Shown piece by piece: positions 1 through 5,818 of a stretch of 6,011 nt of DNA. A program made the translations under genes and the position numbers. This stretch comes from Ktedonobacterales bacterium (GTDB taxonomy: Bacteria > Chloroflexota > Ktedonobacteria > Ktedonobacterales > JACDGC01). The first letter of the stretch is position 1. Every line of letters starts with the position of its first letter. Under the pieces are notes generated by a model. The model was given only the letters and a program-made list of their open reading frames with translations. It was not told the origin of the DNA and did not search any database. Location of the stretch: the NCBI GenBank assembly GCA_013815535.1, contig JACDGC010000263.1:1-6011 (forward strand), given 5' to 3'.

Positions 1-431
1 CCAAAGACCGTGTGGTCACTGCCAAAGTTTGGCGAGAGCGCCTTGACGATGGCACACAGGGGTGCCCAGGTTTTGCCCCCATCCGTCGAGGTGGTGTTGC
101 CCAAAAAGAGCGTCTGGTCAGTCGTGAAGCTGGGCGAGGCGAGCAGAGCATCACGCTTGGCAGCGGTTTCCGCGCCAACCTTGGTCCATTTGCTGCCATC
201 GAATTGAAAAACGGCGGTTTCGCTGTCGGCCAGCAATGTGGTGCCACCCGTGCCATTCACCGCGACGAGCGTGTTGACCACGTAGTCGCAGGTCTGCGGC
301 GTGCAACTGGTGCCGCCCGTCAGGCTTGACAGGTCACACCCCGCCAGCGTAAAAGTGGCGACCAACGCTGCCGCGCCGACCGTCAAGGGGCGCACTCCCC
401 CGCGCCGACCAAACCAATGATGCATAGACAT
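1..431 (-). CDS. Asp-box (BNR-type) lipoprotein, N-terminal part, cut by the left edge
   Basis: The reading frame is open from the ATG at 431 down to base 1, giving 143 residues with the C-terminus missing. The start is supported by AAGGAG at 442-447, 10 nt upstream; a second ATG at 425 is less well placed. The N-terminus is a lipoprotein signal: Arg residues at 9, 10 and 14, a hydrophobic stretch about 16-30, and lipobox L29-A30-G31-C32, so Cys32 should be lipidated and the protein held on the outer face of the membrane. Residues 115-122 read STDGGKTW, an exact Asp-box (SxDxGxTW) as found in sialidase/BNR, Ycf48-like and sortilin-type beta-propellers. A motif SP-x-F-x-x-D-x-T-x-F occurs twice, at 99-109 and 133-143, with a 34-residue period, which suggests successive propeller blades. 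The substrate or ligand is unknown; a binding or scaffolding role is as likely as an enzymatic one. It is divergent from the S53 protease gene. Confidence 0.85.
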   Translation of the reverse strand, partial: MSMHHWFGRRGGVRPLTVGAAALVATFTLAGCDLSSLTGGTSCTPQTCDYVVNTLVAVNGTGGTTLLADSETAVFQFDGSKWTKVGAETAAKRDALLASPSFTTDQTLFLGNTTSTDGGKTWAPLCAIVKALSPNFGSDHTVF

Positions 432-572
432 CCGCGAAAATCTCCTTCGAGTCTTGCCCAAGGCGTCCGGCGCGCTGCCACCCCACAGGGGCCAACGGGT
501 GTTGAAGCATGCGATGAACCGCTGGTTCAAACTCCGCTGCTGGGGCACATGCCGGATGGGCTGTCGTTTTTG

Positions 573-601
573 AGCATAGCAGCGTCAGGATAGCGTGGCA
601 A
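573..601 (-). promoter_or_regulatory. Sigma-70-like promoter for the leftward lipoprotein gene
   Basis: Read on the minus strand, TTGCCA (601-596, five of six matches to TTGACA) is followed after exactly 17 bp by TATGCT (578-573, four of six matches to TATAAT). Transcription would begin near 566 and give a leader of about 135 nt before the ATG at 431. The assignment rests on consensus matching and on its position alone. Confidence 0.5.
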
Positions 602-672
602 GGAAGACTCGCACAATTTAGGAAGGGTGTGAAGAAGTTCACCATGACATCCCTCGGCAGGCGCACCAAGCG

Positions 673-688
673 TGTGATCTGTTTCACA
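673..688. promoter_or_regulatory. CRP-type operator, near-perfect
   Basis: The sequence TGTGATCTGTTTCACA has the exact TGTGA-N6-TCACA layout bound by CRP-family cAMP receptor proteins (E. coli CRP; related sites serve actinobacterial Crp/GlxR). It matches 13 of the 16 bases of the symmetric E. coli consensus. It lies in a non-coding divergent region, about 190 bp before the protease start and 240 bp before the lipoprotein start, which favours a real operator over chance. Which regulator binds and whether it activates or represses cannot be read from the sequence. Confidence 0.65.
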
Positions 689-699
689 ATATGAGGCAA

Positions 700-715
700 A
701 GTGATATGCATCACT
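700..715. promoter_or_regulatory. Second CRP-like palindrome
   Basis: AGTGATATGCATCACT keeps the GTGA-N6-TCAC core and has perfect 6-bp arms (AGTGAT/ATCACT) around four central bases. It matches 11 of the 16 bases of the E. coli CRP consensus, so it is weaker than its neighbour. Its centre is 27 bp from the centre of the first site, which is not a whole number of helical turns. If both are bound by one dimeric regulator, the two dimers would sit on different faces of the DNA. Confidence 0.45.
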
Positions 716-748
716 GGCATTCAGACCGCGCTGGGACGGATGATGCGG

Positions 749-754
749 TATGCT
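749..754 (+). promoter_or_regulatory. Possible -10 element for the protease gene
   Basis: TATGCT matches four of six bases of TATAAT and is the same hexamer, followed by the same CA, as the -10 of the leftward promoter. No recognisable -35 lies 16-18 bp upstream, as would be expected of a promoter needing an activator such as a CRP-type protein. Transcription would begin near 761 and leave a leader of about 112 nt before the ATG at 873. If correct, the ATG at 750 cannot be the start codon, since it would lie inside the promoter. Confidence 0.25.
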
Positions 755-872
755 CACAAGGACCCCTCTGGCGAAACATGACGCCGGAGACTTTTTCACC
801 TTGGCTTCATTAAGAAAGGGGGAGCGGCTACCACCCAGCCCTCATCATTTGAGAGCTCTCAGCCGCAAACGG

Positions 873-2813
873 ATGCAACATTCACGCTCTTCGTCCCATT
901 GGTCCCGCTGGACAGCCCGGCTGGCCATGCTCGTTGGGGTGCCCACGCTCCTGCTGGCAGCCTGTGATGTGCCTGGCGGCAGCAGCGTTGCCACCACCAC
1001 CAGCGCAGCGTGCGCGGCCCATTATGTGGCACCGCCACTCACCAGCTCTGGTGGTCTCTCTAACCCCATCACCAACAGCGGCGGCAATGTGCCCGATGGT
1101 CAGGCCATCAGCCTCAACATCGCCCTGAATGTCGATTACGCCGACCTGGAAAAATGTACAGCGGCAATCTATGACCCCAGTTCCTCGGAATTTGGTCACT
1201 ACCTGAATCCGCAGGATATCGCCGCGCGCTTCTCGCCGCCCGCCTCGGATGTGCAGAAGCTGACCGACTTCCTCAAGGGCGCTGGCTTGCAGGTCGCCCA
1301 GACCTTTGACACGGGCGCGGCCCTCTCGGTGACGGGCTCGGCGGCCCAGGTTGACAAAGCGTTCGGCATCCAACTCGTCTATTCGGCGGATAAGCAATAC
1401 TATGGGCCTAACCAGGCTCCGACGCTGCCCGCGAACACGCAAAATCTCGTCGCCAGCATCAACGGTCTGAACACCAAGGGCGCGTTGAAATGCAACATCA
1501 ACAATCCCAAAGACCCCACATCGAATTGCAGCACGACCATCAAGCACTACAGCAATTTCACCATGCCCAAGAATCTGCCTGCCAAGACGCAGACGAAGCC
1601 CAATGTGGATGGTGACTGCTCGCTCGCCAGCATCGGCATTCCGATCTCGGGTCTCACTGGCAGCGGCTTCAACTTCACCCAATTGCTGACGTGGAAGGAA
1701 CTGCGCGCTTCCTATGGCATCGATGCCCTGCAAAATCAGGGCTACGATGGCAGCAAAACCGCGATCGGCATGGTCGAGTTCGACACCTATAGCCGTTCGG
1801 ATGTCGTCAACTACTCGCTCTGCGCGACGGATGCCAAGGGCGCACAACTCTATGGCAAAGATCGTCTGCAAACGGTCAATGTCGATGTGAAGTCGAGCGA
1901 TACCCCCGCCGACCAAGGCCCTGGTGCTGGCGAAGCCACCCTGGACTTGGAAATGGCGCTGGGCATGACCCGCGCGAACATCATCAATTACTACTCACCC
2001 AACAATGCCCAGTGGGAAACGGAACTCCTCGATATCCTGCATCAGGTTGCTGCGGATAAGAAAGTCACGGTTCTTTCCATCAGCTACGGTGACTTCGAGG
2101 CCGACCTGAGTTCGACCTACATGGATGCCGTCAATGATGCCATGAAACTCCTGGCCTCGGAAGGTATCAGCGTCTTCGTTGCCAGTGGCGACTGTGCGGC
2201 CTATGGCAACGGCCAGTTTGGCGCGAAACAACTCAGCTTCCCAGCCAGCGCGCCCTACGCCATCTCGGTTGGTGGCACCACGCTGACGACCGACATCGCC
2301 ACTGGCGCCCGCACCGACGAACAGACTTGGCTGAACAGTGCCCCTGACCACAGCGCGTGCCAAAACACGTGGGGGTCTGGTGGTGGCTTGAGCGCCGAGC
2401 CGAGCTTCACCCTGCCTTCCTGGCAGAAGAGCACGAAGGCAGCGGGGTTCAGCAACACGCAGTCGAACGGCCAACGCCAGGTGCCGGATGTTTCGGCGGC
2501 GGCCATCAACATCTCGTTCTATTACAGCGGGCTGTGGTTGCCAGTCGGCGGCACCAGCGCGGCAGCGCCCATCTGGGCGGCTGGCACCGATGTGGTGAAC
2601 CAAGCCCTGACGGCGAAAGGCAAACCCACCTTGGGTGGCCCTCAGACGCTCTATACCCTTGCCAATGGCAGCAACGCCAGCAAGGTATATAACGACATCA
2701 CCAAGGGCAACTATCCCACCCTCTATCCCTTCGTCGCGACGACCGGGTGGGACTATGTGACGGGTTGGGGTTCGCCCAGCTTCGACCAGATCTTCGCCAC
2801 GCTCAGCCAATAG
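873..2813 (+). CDS. S53 family (sedolisin/kumamolisin-like) serine-carboxyl protease, lipoprotein precursor
   Basis: 646 residues. S53 enzymes are exported endopeptidases, usually active at acid pH, made as zymogens. From the N-terminus: a signal peptide with basic residues before a hydrophobic stretch (about 17-30) and lipobox L28-A29-A30-C31; a pro-kumamolisin activation domain at about 75-205; a linker of about 65 residues with three Cys (207, 219, 249); and the catalytic domain from about 270 to the end. Catalytic residues are visible: Glu354 and Asp358 in GEATLD, the oxyanion Asp440 in ASGD, and nucleophile Ser562 in GGTSAAAP. The C-terminal calcium site is kept: Asp608-Ile609 in YNDI, and Gly625 and Asp627 in TGWD. 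All family hallmarks are present, so an active enzyme is expected. The frame is open from an ATG at 750, but that start would put 71 residues before the lipobox Cys. ATG 873 gives a normal 30-residue signal peptide, although its Shine-Dalgarno is weak (GAGAG at 851-855, 17 nt away). TTG 801 is another possible start. Confidence 0.9.
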   Translation: MQHSRSSSHWSRWTARLAMLVGVPTLLLAACDVPGGSSVATTTSAACAAHYVAPPLTSSGGLSNPITNSGGNVPDGQAISLNIALNVDYADLEKCTAAIYDPSSSEFGHYLNPQDIAARFSPPASDVQKLTDFLKGAGLQVAQTFDTGAALSVTGSAAQVDKAFGIQLVYSADKQYYGPNQAPTLPANTQNLVASINGLNTKGALKCNINNPKDPTSNCSTTIKHYSNFTMPKNLPAKTQTKPNVDGDCSLASIGIPISGLTGSGFNFTQLLTWKELRASYGIDALQNQGYDGSKTAIGMVEFDTYSRSDVVNYSLCATDAKGAQLYGKDRLQTVNVDVKSSDTPADQGPGAGEATLDLEMALGMTRANIINYYSPNNAQWETELLDILHQVAADKKVTVLSISYGDFEADLSSTYMDAVNDAMKLLASEGISVFVASGDCAAYGNGQFGAKQLSFPASAPYAISVGGTTLTTDIATGARTDEQTWLNSAPDHSACQNTWGSGGGLSAEPSFTLPSWQKSTKAAGFSNTQSNGQRQVPDVSAAAINISFYYSGLWLPVGGTSAAAPIWAAGTDVVNQALTAKGKPTLGGPQTLYTLANGSNASKVYNDITKGNYPTLYPFVATTGWDYVTGWGSPSFDQIFATLSQ

Positions 2814-2825
2814 GGCGCGGCGCGA

Positions 2826-2865
2826 CCCTCACCCCTTTGCCATCTTCGGATGGTGAGGGGGTTTT
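2826..2865 (+). terminator. Intrinsic terminator of the protease gene
   Basis: It begins 12 nt after the TAG stop. CCCTCACC (2826-2833) pairs with GGTGAGGG (2852-2859). Inside, CCATC (2840-2844) and GATGG (2849-2853) form a competing small stem capped by the very stable TTCG tetraloop. The G-rich right arm is followed directly by TTTT at 2862-2865. Position, stem and T-run together make this a convincing Rho-independent terminator. Confidence 0.8.
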
Positions 2866-2950
2866 ATCATGGTGGAACGCAACACGAATGAGGTAGACGG
2901 TCTAACAGCGCGTGGATGCATGGGGTGACAGTGAAGCGGGGCGGATGCTA

Positions 2951-3002
2951 CCAACCCCAAAGACCCACATCAGCTATGGCTGGTGTGGGTCTTTGGGGTT
3001 GG
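2951..3002. terminator. Long perfect hairpin between convergent genes, probable bidirectional terminator
   Basis: A 24-nt left arm (2951-2974) and a 24-nt right arm (2979-3002) pair along their full length with a single G-T wobble, around a four-base loop TATG. The structure starts 13 nt beyond the TAA stop of pckG and about 85 nt beyond the protease terminator. On both strands the inner stem ending in GGGTC is followed by only TTT and then by G-rich sequence that is part of the outer stem, so the classical long T-run is missing. Termination of pckG transcripts, or protection of their 3' ends, is the simplest role. Confidence 0.65.
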
Positions 3003-3015
3003 AGTAAGTGCTGGG

Positions 3016-4827
3016 TTAATGCCAGCCCACCTCGCGAAGCAGTGCGCTATTTTGCTCGCGCAGCGTCGCGGGCAGATCGTCGCCAAATTCGCTGAGGAAG
3101 CGTCCACTATCGAGCGCCTCGGTGCGCCACTCGTTGCGGTCCACATGCAACAGCGCCGCCACCGTGGCAGGGCTGAGGTTCAGTCCTTCCAGGTCCAGTG
3201 CATCCGGGGTAGGGACGTGCCCAATGGGGGTTTCCTGTGCGGCACCCCTTCCCTGGATGCGTTCGAGCATCCAGCGCAACACCCGCACGTTTTGGCCAAA
3301 GCCCGGCCACAGGAACTTGCCATCCGTGCCCTTACGGAACCAATTGACGTGGAAGATGGCTGGGGGGGCCGTCAGGCGTTGCCCCTGGGCATTCGCGACC
3401 CGTTGGCCCATGTCGAGCCAATGCTGGAAATAATCAGCCATGTTATAGCCACAGAAGGGTAACATCGCCATGGGGTCGCGGCGCACCACCCCCACCTTGC
3501 CAGTCGCGGCGGCGGTCGTCTCGCTGGCCATCGTCGCGCCGACATAGACGCCGTGCTCCCACGAACGTGATTGATAGACCAGCGGTGCCACACGCGCCCG
3601 CCGTCCGCCAAAGATGATCGCAGAGATGGGCACCCCCTGCGGATCTTCCCAATGGGGCGAGATGCTGGGGCATTGCCGCGCGGGCGCGGTGAAACGCGAA
3701 TTGGCATGGGCGGCCACTTTTTTATTCGCGGGATCATACTGATAGGGCTGCCCCAGCCAATCGGTCATGCCAGCGGGCGGCGTTCCTGTCGTCATGCCTT
3801 CCCACCAAGGTTCTTTTTCAGCGGTCAGGGCCACGTTGGTAAAGATGGTGTTGCTGTGCGCCGTCGCGATGGCGTTTGGGTTGGTGTCTGCGCCCGTGCC
3901 GGGAGCCACACCAAAAAAACCCGCCTCGGGATTCATCGCCCACAGCCGCCCATCGGGACCGATGCGCATCCACGCGATGTCGTCGCCCACCGTCCACACA
4001 CGGTAGCCCTGCGCTTCGAGCGGAGAGACCAACATTGCCAGATTCGTCTTGCCGCACGCGCTGGGGAAGGCCCCGGCCATATAGGTGACGTTGCCAGTGG
4101 GGTCTTGCAAACCGAGGATCAACATGTGCTCGGCCAGCCAGCCCTCGCGCCGCGCGGTGTAGCTGGCCAACCGCAAGGCCAGGCATTTCTTACCGAGCAG
4201 CGCGTTGCCGCCATAGCCCGAACCGACGCTCCACACCATCTCTTCCTCGGGGAAGTGCATGATGAAGCGCTTGTTGGGGTCCAGGTCGCCCAGCGAATGC
4301 AGCCCCGGCGCGTATGCCCCCGTCGCGCGGATGTGGTCCAGCGCGACTTGGCCCATGCGCGTCATGGTGCGCATGCTCAGCACGACATAGGGGCTGTCGG
4401 TCAATTCGACGCCCGCCTTGGCGAAAGGCGAACTGGGGGTGCCCATCAGATAGGGAATCACATACATCGTGCGCCCGCGCATGGCATCCTTGAAAAGCGG
4501 CCACACGCGTTGCTGCGCCTGACTGGGCGGCATCCAATTGTTGGTGATGCCCGCGTCGCGCTGGCGCTCCGTGCAGATGAAGGTCACTTCTTCGGTGCGG
4601 GCCACATCGCTCTTGTCGCTGCGATAGAGGTAGCTGTTGGGATATGTCGCGGGGTTGAGTTGGGTGAGCGATTTGTTGGCCAACATCTCCGCGACAATGG
4701 CATCATATTCAGCTTGCGAACCATCGCACCAGTGGATGCGGTCGGGGCGCGTATGCGCCGCACAGGCATCGATCCATGATTCCAGGCTCTGACCGTCCTG
4801 TCGGACGCTGGTCTCGGCAATAGCCAT
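3016..4827 (-). CDS. pckG: Phosphoenolpyruvate carboxykinase, GTP-dependent
   Basis: 603 residues, normal for the GTP-type family (about 600-620). The enzyme converts oxaloacetate and GTP to PEP, CO2 and GDP in the cytosol, the first committed step of gluconeogenesis; it can also run in reverse. Diagnostic motifs, in order: Arg77 in DVARTEE (PEP/oxaloacetate binding); Tyr205 in GSGYGGNAL; Lys214 and His234, manganese ligands with Asp282; the P-loop FPSACGKTN at 254-262 with the reactive Cys258; GDDIAW at 281-286; Arg378 in NSRF; GGRR at 407-410; the mobile lid SETTAAATG at 435-443; and the guanine pocket NWF 495-497, Phe505, Phe510 and Asn513. The guanine pocket separates it from ATP-type PckA. 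The start is ATG 4827, with GGGAGG at 4840-4845 (12 nt away, slightly long). The frame stays open to an ATG at 4872, but that one has no ribosome site and would add a non-conserved Arg-rich tail. Transcribed alone and convergent with the protease gene. Confidence 0.97.
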   Translation of the reverse strand: MAIAETSVRQDGQSLESWIDACAAHTRPDRIHWCDGSQAEYDAIVAEMLANKSLTQLNPATYPNSYLYRSDKSDVARTEEVTFICTERQRDAGITNNWMPPSQAQQRVWPLFKDAMRGRTMYVIPYLMGTPSSPFAKAGVELTDSPYVVLSMRTMTRMGQVALDHIRATGAYAPGLHSLGDLDPNKRFIMHFPEEEMVWSVGSGYGGNALLGKKCLALRLASYTARREGWLAEHMLILGLQDPTGNVTYMAGAFPSACGKTNLAMLVSPLEAQGYRVWTVGDDIAWMRIGPDGRLWAMNPEAGFFGVAPGTGADTNPNAIATAHSNTIFTNVALTAEKEPWWEGMTTGTPPAGMTDWLGQPYQYDPANKKVAAHANSRFTAPARQCPSISPHWEDPQGVPISAIIFGGRRARVAPLVYQSRSWEHGVYVGATMASETTAAATGKVGVVRRDPMAMLPFCGYNMADYFQHWLDMGQRVANAQGQRLTAPPAIFHVNWFRKGTDGKFLWPGFGQNVRVLRWMLERIQGRGAAQETPIGHVPTPDALDLEGLNLSPATVAALLHVDRNEWRTEALDSGRFLSEFGDDLPATLREQNSALLREVGWH

Positions 4828-4967
4828 ATAAGTGGTAAACCTCCCAGGGCGATCTCGGAAACGGCCCCTCATCGTTGAGGACCATGCGGTCTATCACGTT
4901 GTCTGCTTGCTCAATGCACGGGGGCAATCGTCGTGAACGATGTTTCTCTTTCTTCGTCTGTCCTTCC

Positions 4968-4996
4968 ACTGTAGCACCCCCCATGGGCACCTGCAA
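4968..4996 (-). promoter_or_regulatory. Candidate pckG promoter
   Basis: On the minus strand TTGCAG (4996-4991, only three of six consensus matches) is followed after 17 bp by TACAGT (4973-4968, four of six). Transcription would begin near 4961, giving a leader of about 134 nt. This is the best spaced pair I could find upstream of the gene, but the -35 is weak. Confidence 0.22.
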
Positions 4997-5188
4997 GGGT
5001 TGCGCCAGGTTCCGGCTGTGGGGCGGATTTTTCGGGGCGACGCGCACCGTTTCACTGATATTGCCAGGGAAAATGTCAGGCCCAGCCTAGCGAAAGCGCG
5101 CTTCTTGTGAGCGGCATTACCATTCCGCCGCCACGTTTCAGCTGCGCGTTGATGATCCTCGGCGCGTATGATGGAGCGAGGCGTTTTA

Positions 5189-5209
5189 GCCATTTTTCTC
5201 CAAAATGGC
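5189..5209. repeat. AT-rich 8-bp inverted repeat, possible operator
   Basis: GCCATTTT (5189-5196) and AAAATGGC (5202-5209) are exact reverse complements around the loop TCTCC. The repeat stands out in a high-GC region and its right arm overlaps the candidate -35 element of the downstream gene. It could be the site of a dimeric repressor, or a hairpin ending leftward transcription. Without a T-run directly after it on the plus strand, the operator reading is slightly favoured. Confidence 0.45.
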
Positions 5210-5234
5210 ATTTCTCCATGGATTGGTGCATGAT
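5205..5234 (+). promoter_or_regulatory. Candidate promoter of the F420-type reductase gene
   Basis: ATGGCA (5205-5210, four of six matches to TTGACA) and CATGAT (5229-5234, four of six matches to TATAAT) are 18 bp apart. Transcription would begin near 5241, leaving a leader of about 35 nt that includes the clear ribosome site at 5264-5268. Confidence 0.3.
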
Positions 5235-5275
5235 CTAAGCAAAGTTCCCTCACGAATTAGCATAGGAGAAACACC

Positions 5276-5818
5276 ATGGCAAAACAACGTGGCAAAGGCA
5301 TCGGGCGCGCGCTACTCGTCACTGGGGTGACGCTGGCGGGCGTTGGCGCGGGCATTGGTCTGGTGCTGGCGAATCGCGAAAAGCTGCCCGCGAACATCCG
5401 CGAATTCAACAAACGGTACACGAATCCGCGCATGCTGCGGTCCGCCGCCAGCGAGCGTGGCAACCTGGGCGTCATCTTTCATCAGGGCCGCAAGTCGGGC
5501 CGTGAATATGCCACCCCCGTGCGCCTCGACGCCGTCCCTGGTGGCTTTTTGGTGCCAATGCCCTATGGCACCGACACGGATTGGTGCAAGAACATCCAGG
5601 CAGCGGAGGGGGCCACCGTGCGCTTTCGAGGGCAAGATATCGTGGTAGGCCAGCCAGAGGTCATCGATGTCGCCACAGCGCTGGCGATGCTGCCGCCCTC
5701 GGCTGGCATCGCGGCGCGGTTGCTGCGCGTGAAGCAATATCTGCGCTTGTGGCACGCCACGCCGCCTGCCAGCCTCACGGATGTGCAGCCAACGGCGGAG
5801 GAGCATCCCGCGCAATAA
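5276..5818 (+). CDS. Deazaflavin (F420)-dependent nitroreductase/quinone reductase family protein, membrane-anchored
   Basis: 180 residues. AGGAG at 5264-5268, 7 nt before ATG 5276, fixes the start. Residues about 11-32 form one hydrophobic, Gly/Ala-rich segment after a basic N-terminus (K3, R5, K7, R11), so the protein is probably tethered to the membrane with its domain in the cytoplasm. Residues about 50-155 resemble the Ddn-type split-barrel family: NPRMLR at 50-55, GRKSGREYATPV at 71-82, and YGTDTDWCKNIQAA at 97-110, where family members carry the W-x-x-N-x-x-A motif near the cofactor pocket. Such proteins use reduced F420 to reduce quinones or nitro compounds. The substrate here is unknown, and F420 use is inferred from the family. 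The C-terminus (about 162-180) is likely disordered. The last 44 bp overlap the end of the gene on the opposite strand. A related flavin-binding split-barrel protein is the main alternative. Confidence 0.75.
   Translation: MAKQRGKGIGRALLVTGVTLAGVGAGIGLVLANREKLPANIREFNKRYTNPRMLRSAASERGNLGVIFHQGRKSGREYATPVRLDAVPGGFLVPMPYGTDTDWCKNIQAAEGATVRFRGQDIVVGQPEVIDVATALAMLPPSAGIAARLLRVKQYLRLWHATPPASLTDVQPTAEEHPAQ

Larger units (their letters stand above)
432..872. other. Divergent intergenic region between two lipoprotein genes
   Basis: This 441-bp stretch separates two genes transcribed outwards. I see no credible coding frame in it. The part from about 540 to 720 is visibly poorer in G+C than the flanking genes and carries a sigma-70-like promoter facing left (573-601) and two CRP-type palindromes (673-715). 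The part from about 755 to 872 would be the 5' leader of the protease gene. It contains a strong Shine-Dalgarno-like purine run at 816-824 with no start codon within the next 16 nt, and a perfect 10-bp palindrome GAGAGCTCTC at 851-860. Neither has an assigned role. Confidence 0.7.
4828..5275. other. Divergent intergenic region between pckG and the F420-type reductase gene
   Basis: No frame in these 448 bp has protein-like composition or a family match that I recognise. It holds a candidate promoter for each flanking gene and three small inverted repeats: CCTCA-TCGT-TGAGG (4867-4880), ATCGT-CGTGA-ACGAT (4927-4941) and an AT-rich 8-bp palindrome (5189-5209). If the candidate pckG promoter is right, the first two lie in the pckG leader. 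I did not recognise a known riboswitch. Confidence 0.6.

Noticed and set aside
334..720. Open frame of 128 codons on the minus strand across the divergent region
   Set aside because: It is out of frame with the lipoprotein, which has a ribosome site and lipobox, and it runs through promoter and operator sequence with no protein-like pattern.
1506..1520. Resemblance of the CCCAAAGACCC stretch here, and of CCAAAGACC at 1-9, to the arm of the 2951-3002 hairpin
   Set aside because: Both copies are in coding frames and the match is only about 9-12 bases, so chance similarity is more likely than a dispersed repeat.
882..1916. Open frame of 344 codons on the minus strand inside the protease gene
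   Set aside because: It is fully antisense to a gene with all S53 motifs, is rich in Arg/Ala/Gly/Ile as expected for a mirrored frame in high-GC DNA, and resembles no family.
1995..2810. Open frame of 271 codons on the minus strand inside the protease gene
   Set aside because: Same reasons: antisense to the catalytic domain, Arg/Gly-rich, no recognisable motif or ribosome site.
2894..2904. TAGAC-G-GTCTA palindrome between the two terminators
   Set aside because: Arms of five bases are expected by chance and the site lies downstream of both convergent genes, where an operator has no obvious use.
3571..4779. Open frame of 402 codons on the plus strand opposite pckG
   Set aside because: It is a mirror of pckG, whose own frame carries every GTP-PEPCK hallmark; the translated sequence is Arg/His/Gly-rich and domain-free.
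4828..4872. Longer pckG beginning at ATG 4872
   Set aside because: No ribosome site precedes it and the added 15 residues are Arg-rich and unlike the family; ATG 4827 has GGGAGG upstream and gives normal length.
5103..5118. TGTGA half-site upstream of the reductase gene, considered as a third CRP site
   Set aside because: The second half (TCACA at the right spacing) is missing; the bases there read TTACC.
4894..5253. Open frame of 119 codons on the minus strand upstream of pckG
   Set aside because: Highly basic, unpatterned translation with no ribosome site; read as non-coding leader and promoter DNA.
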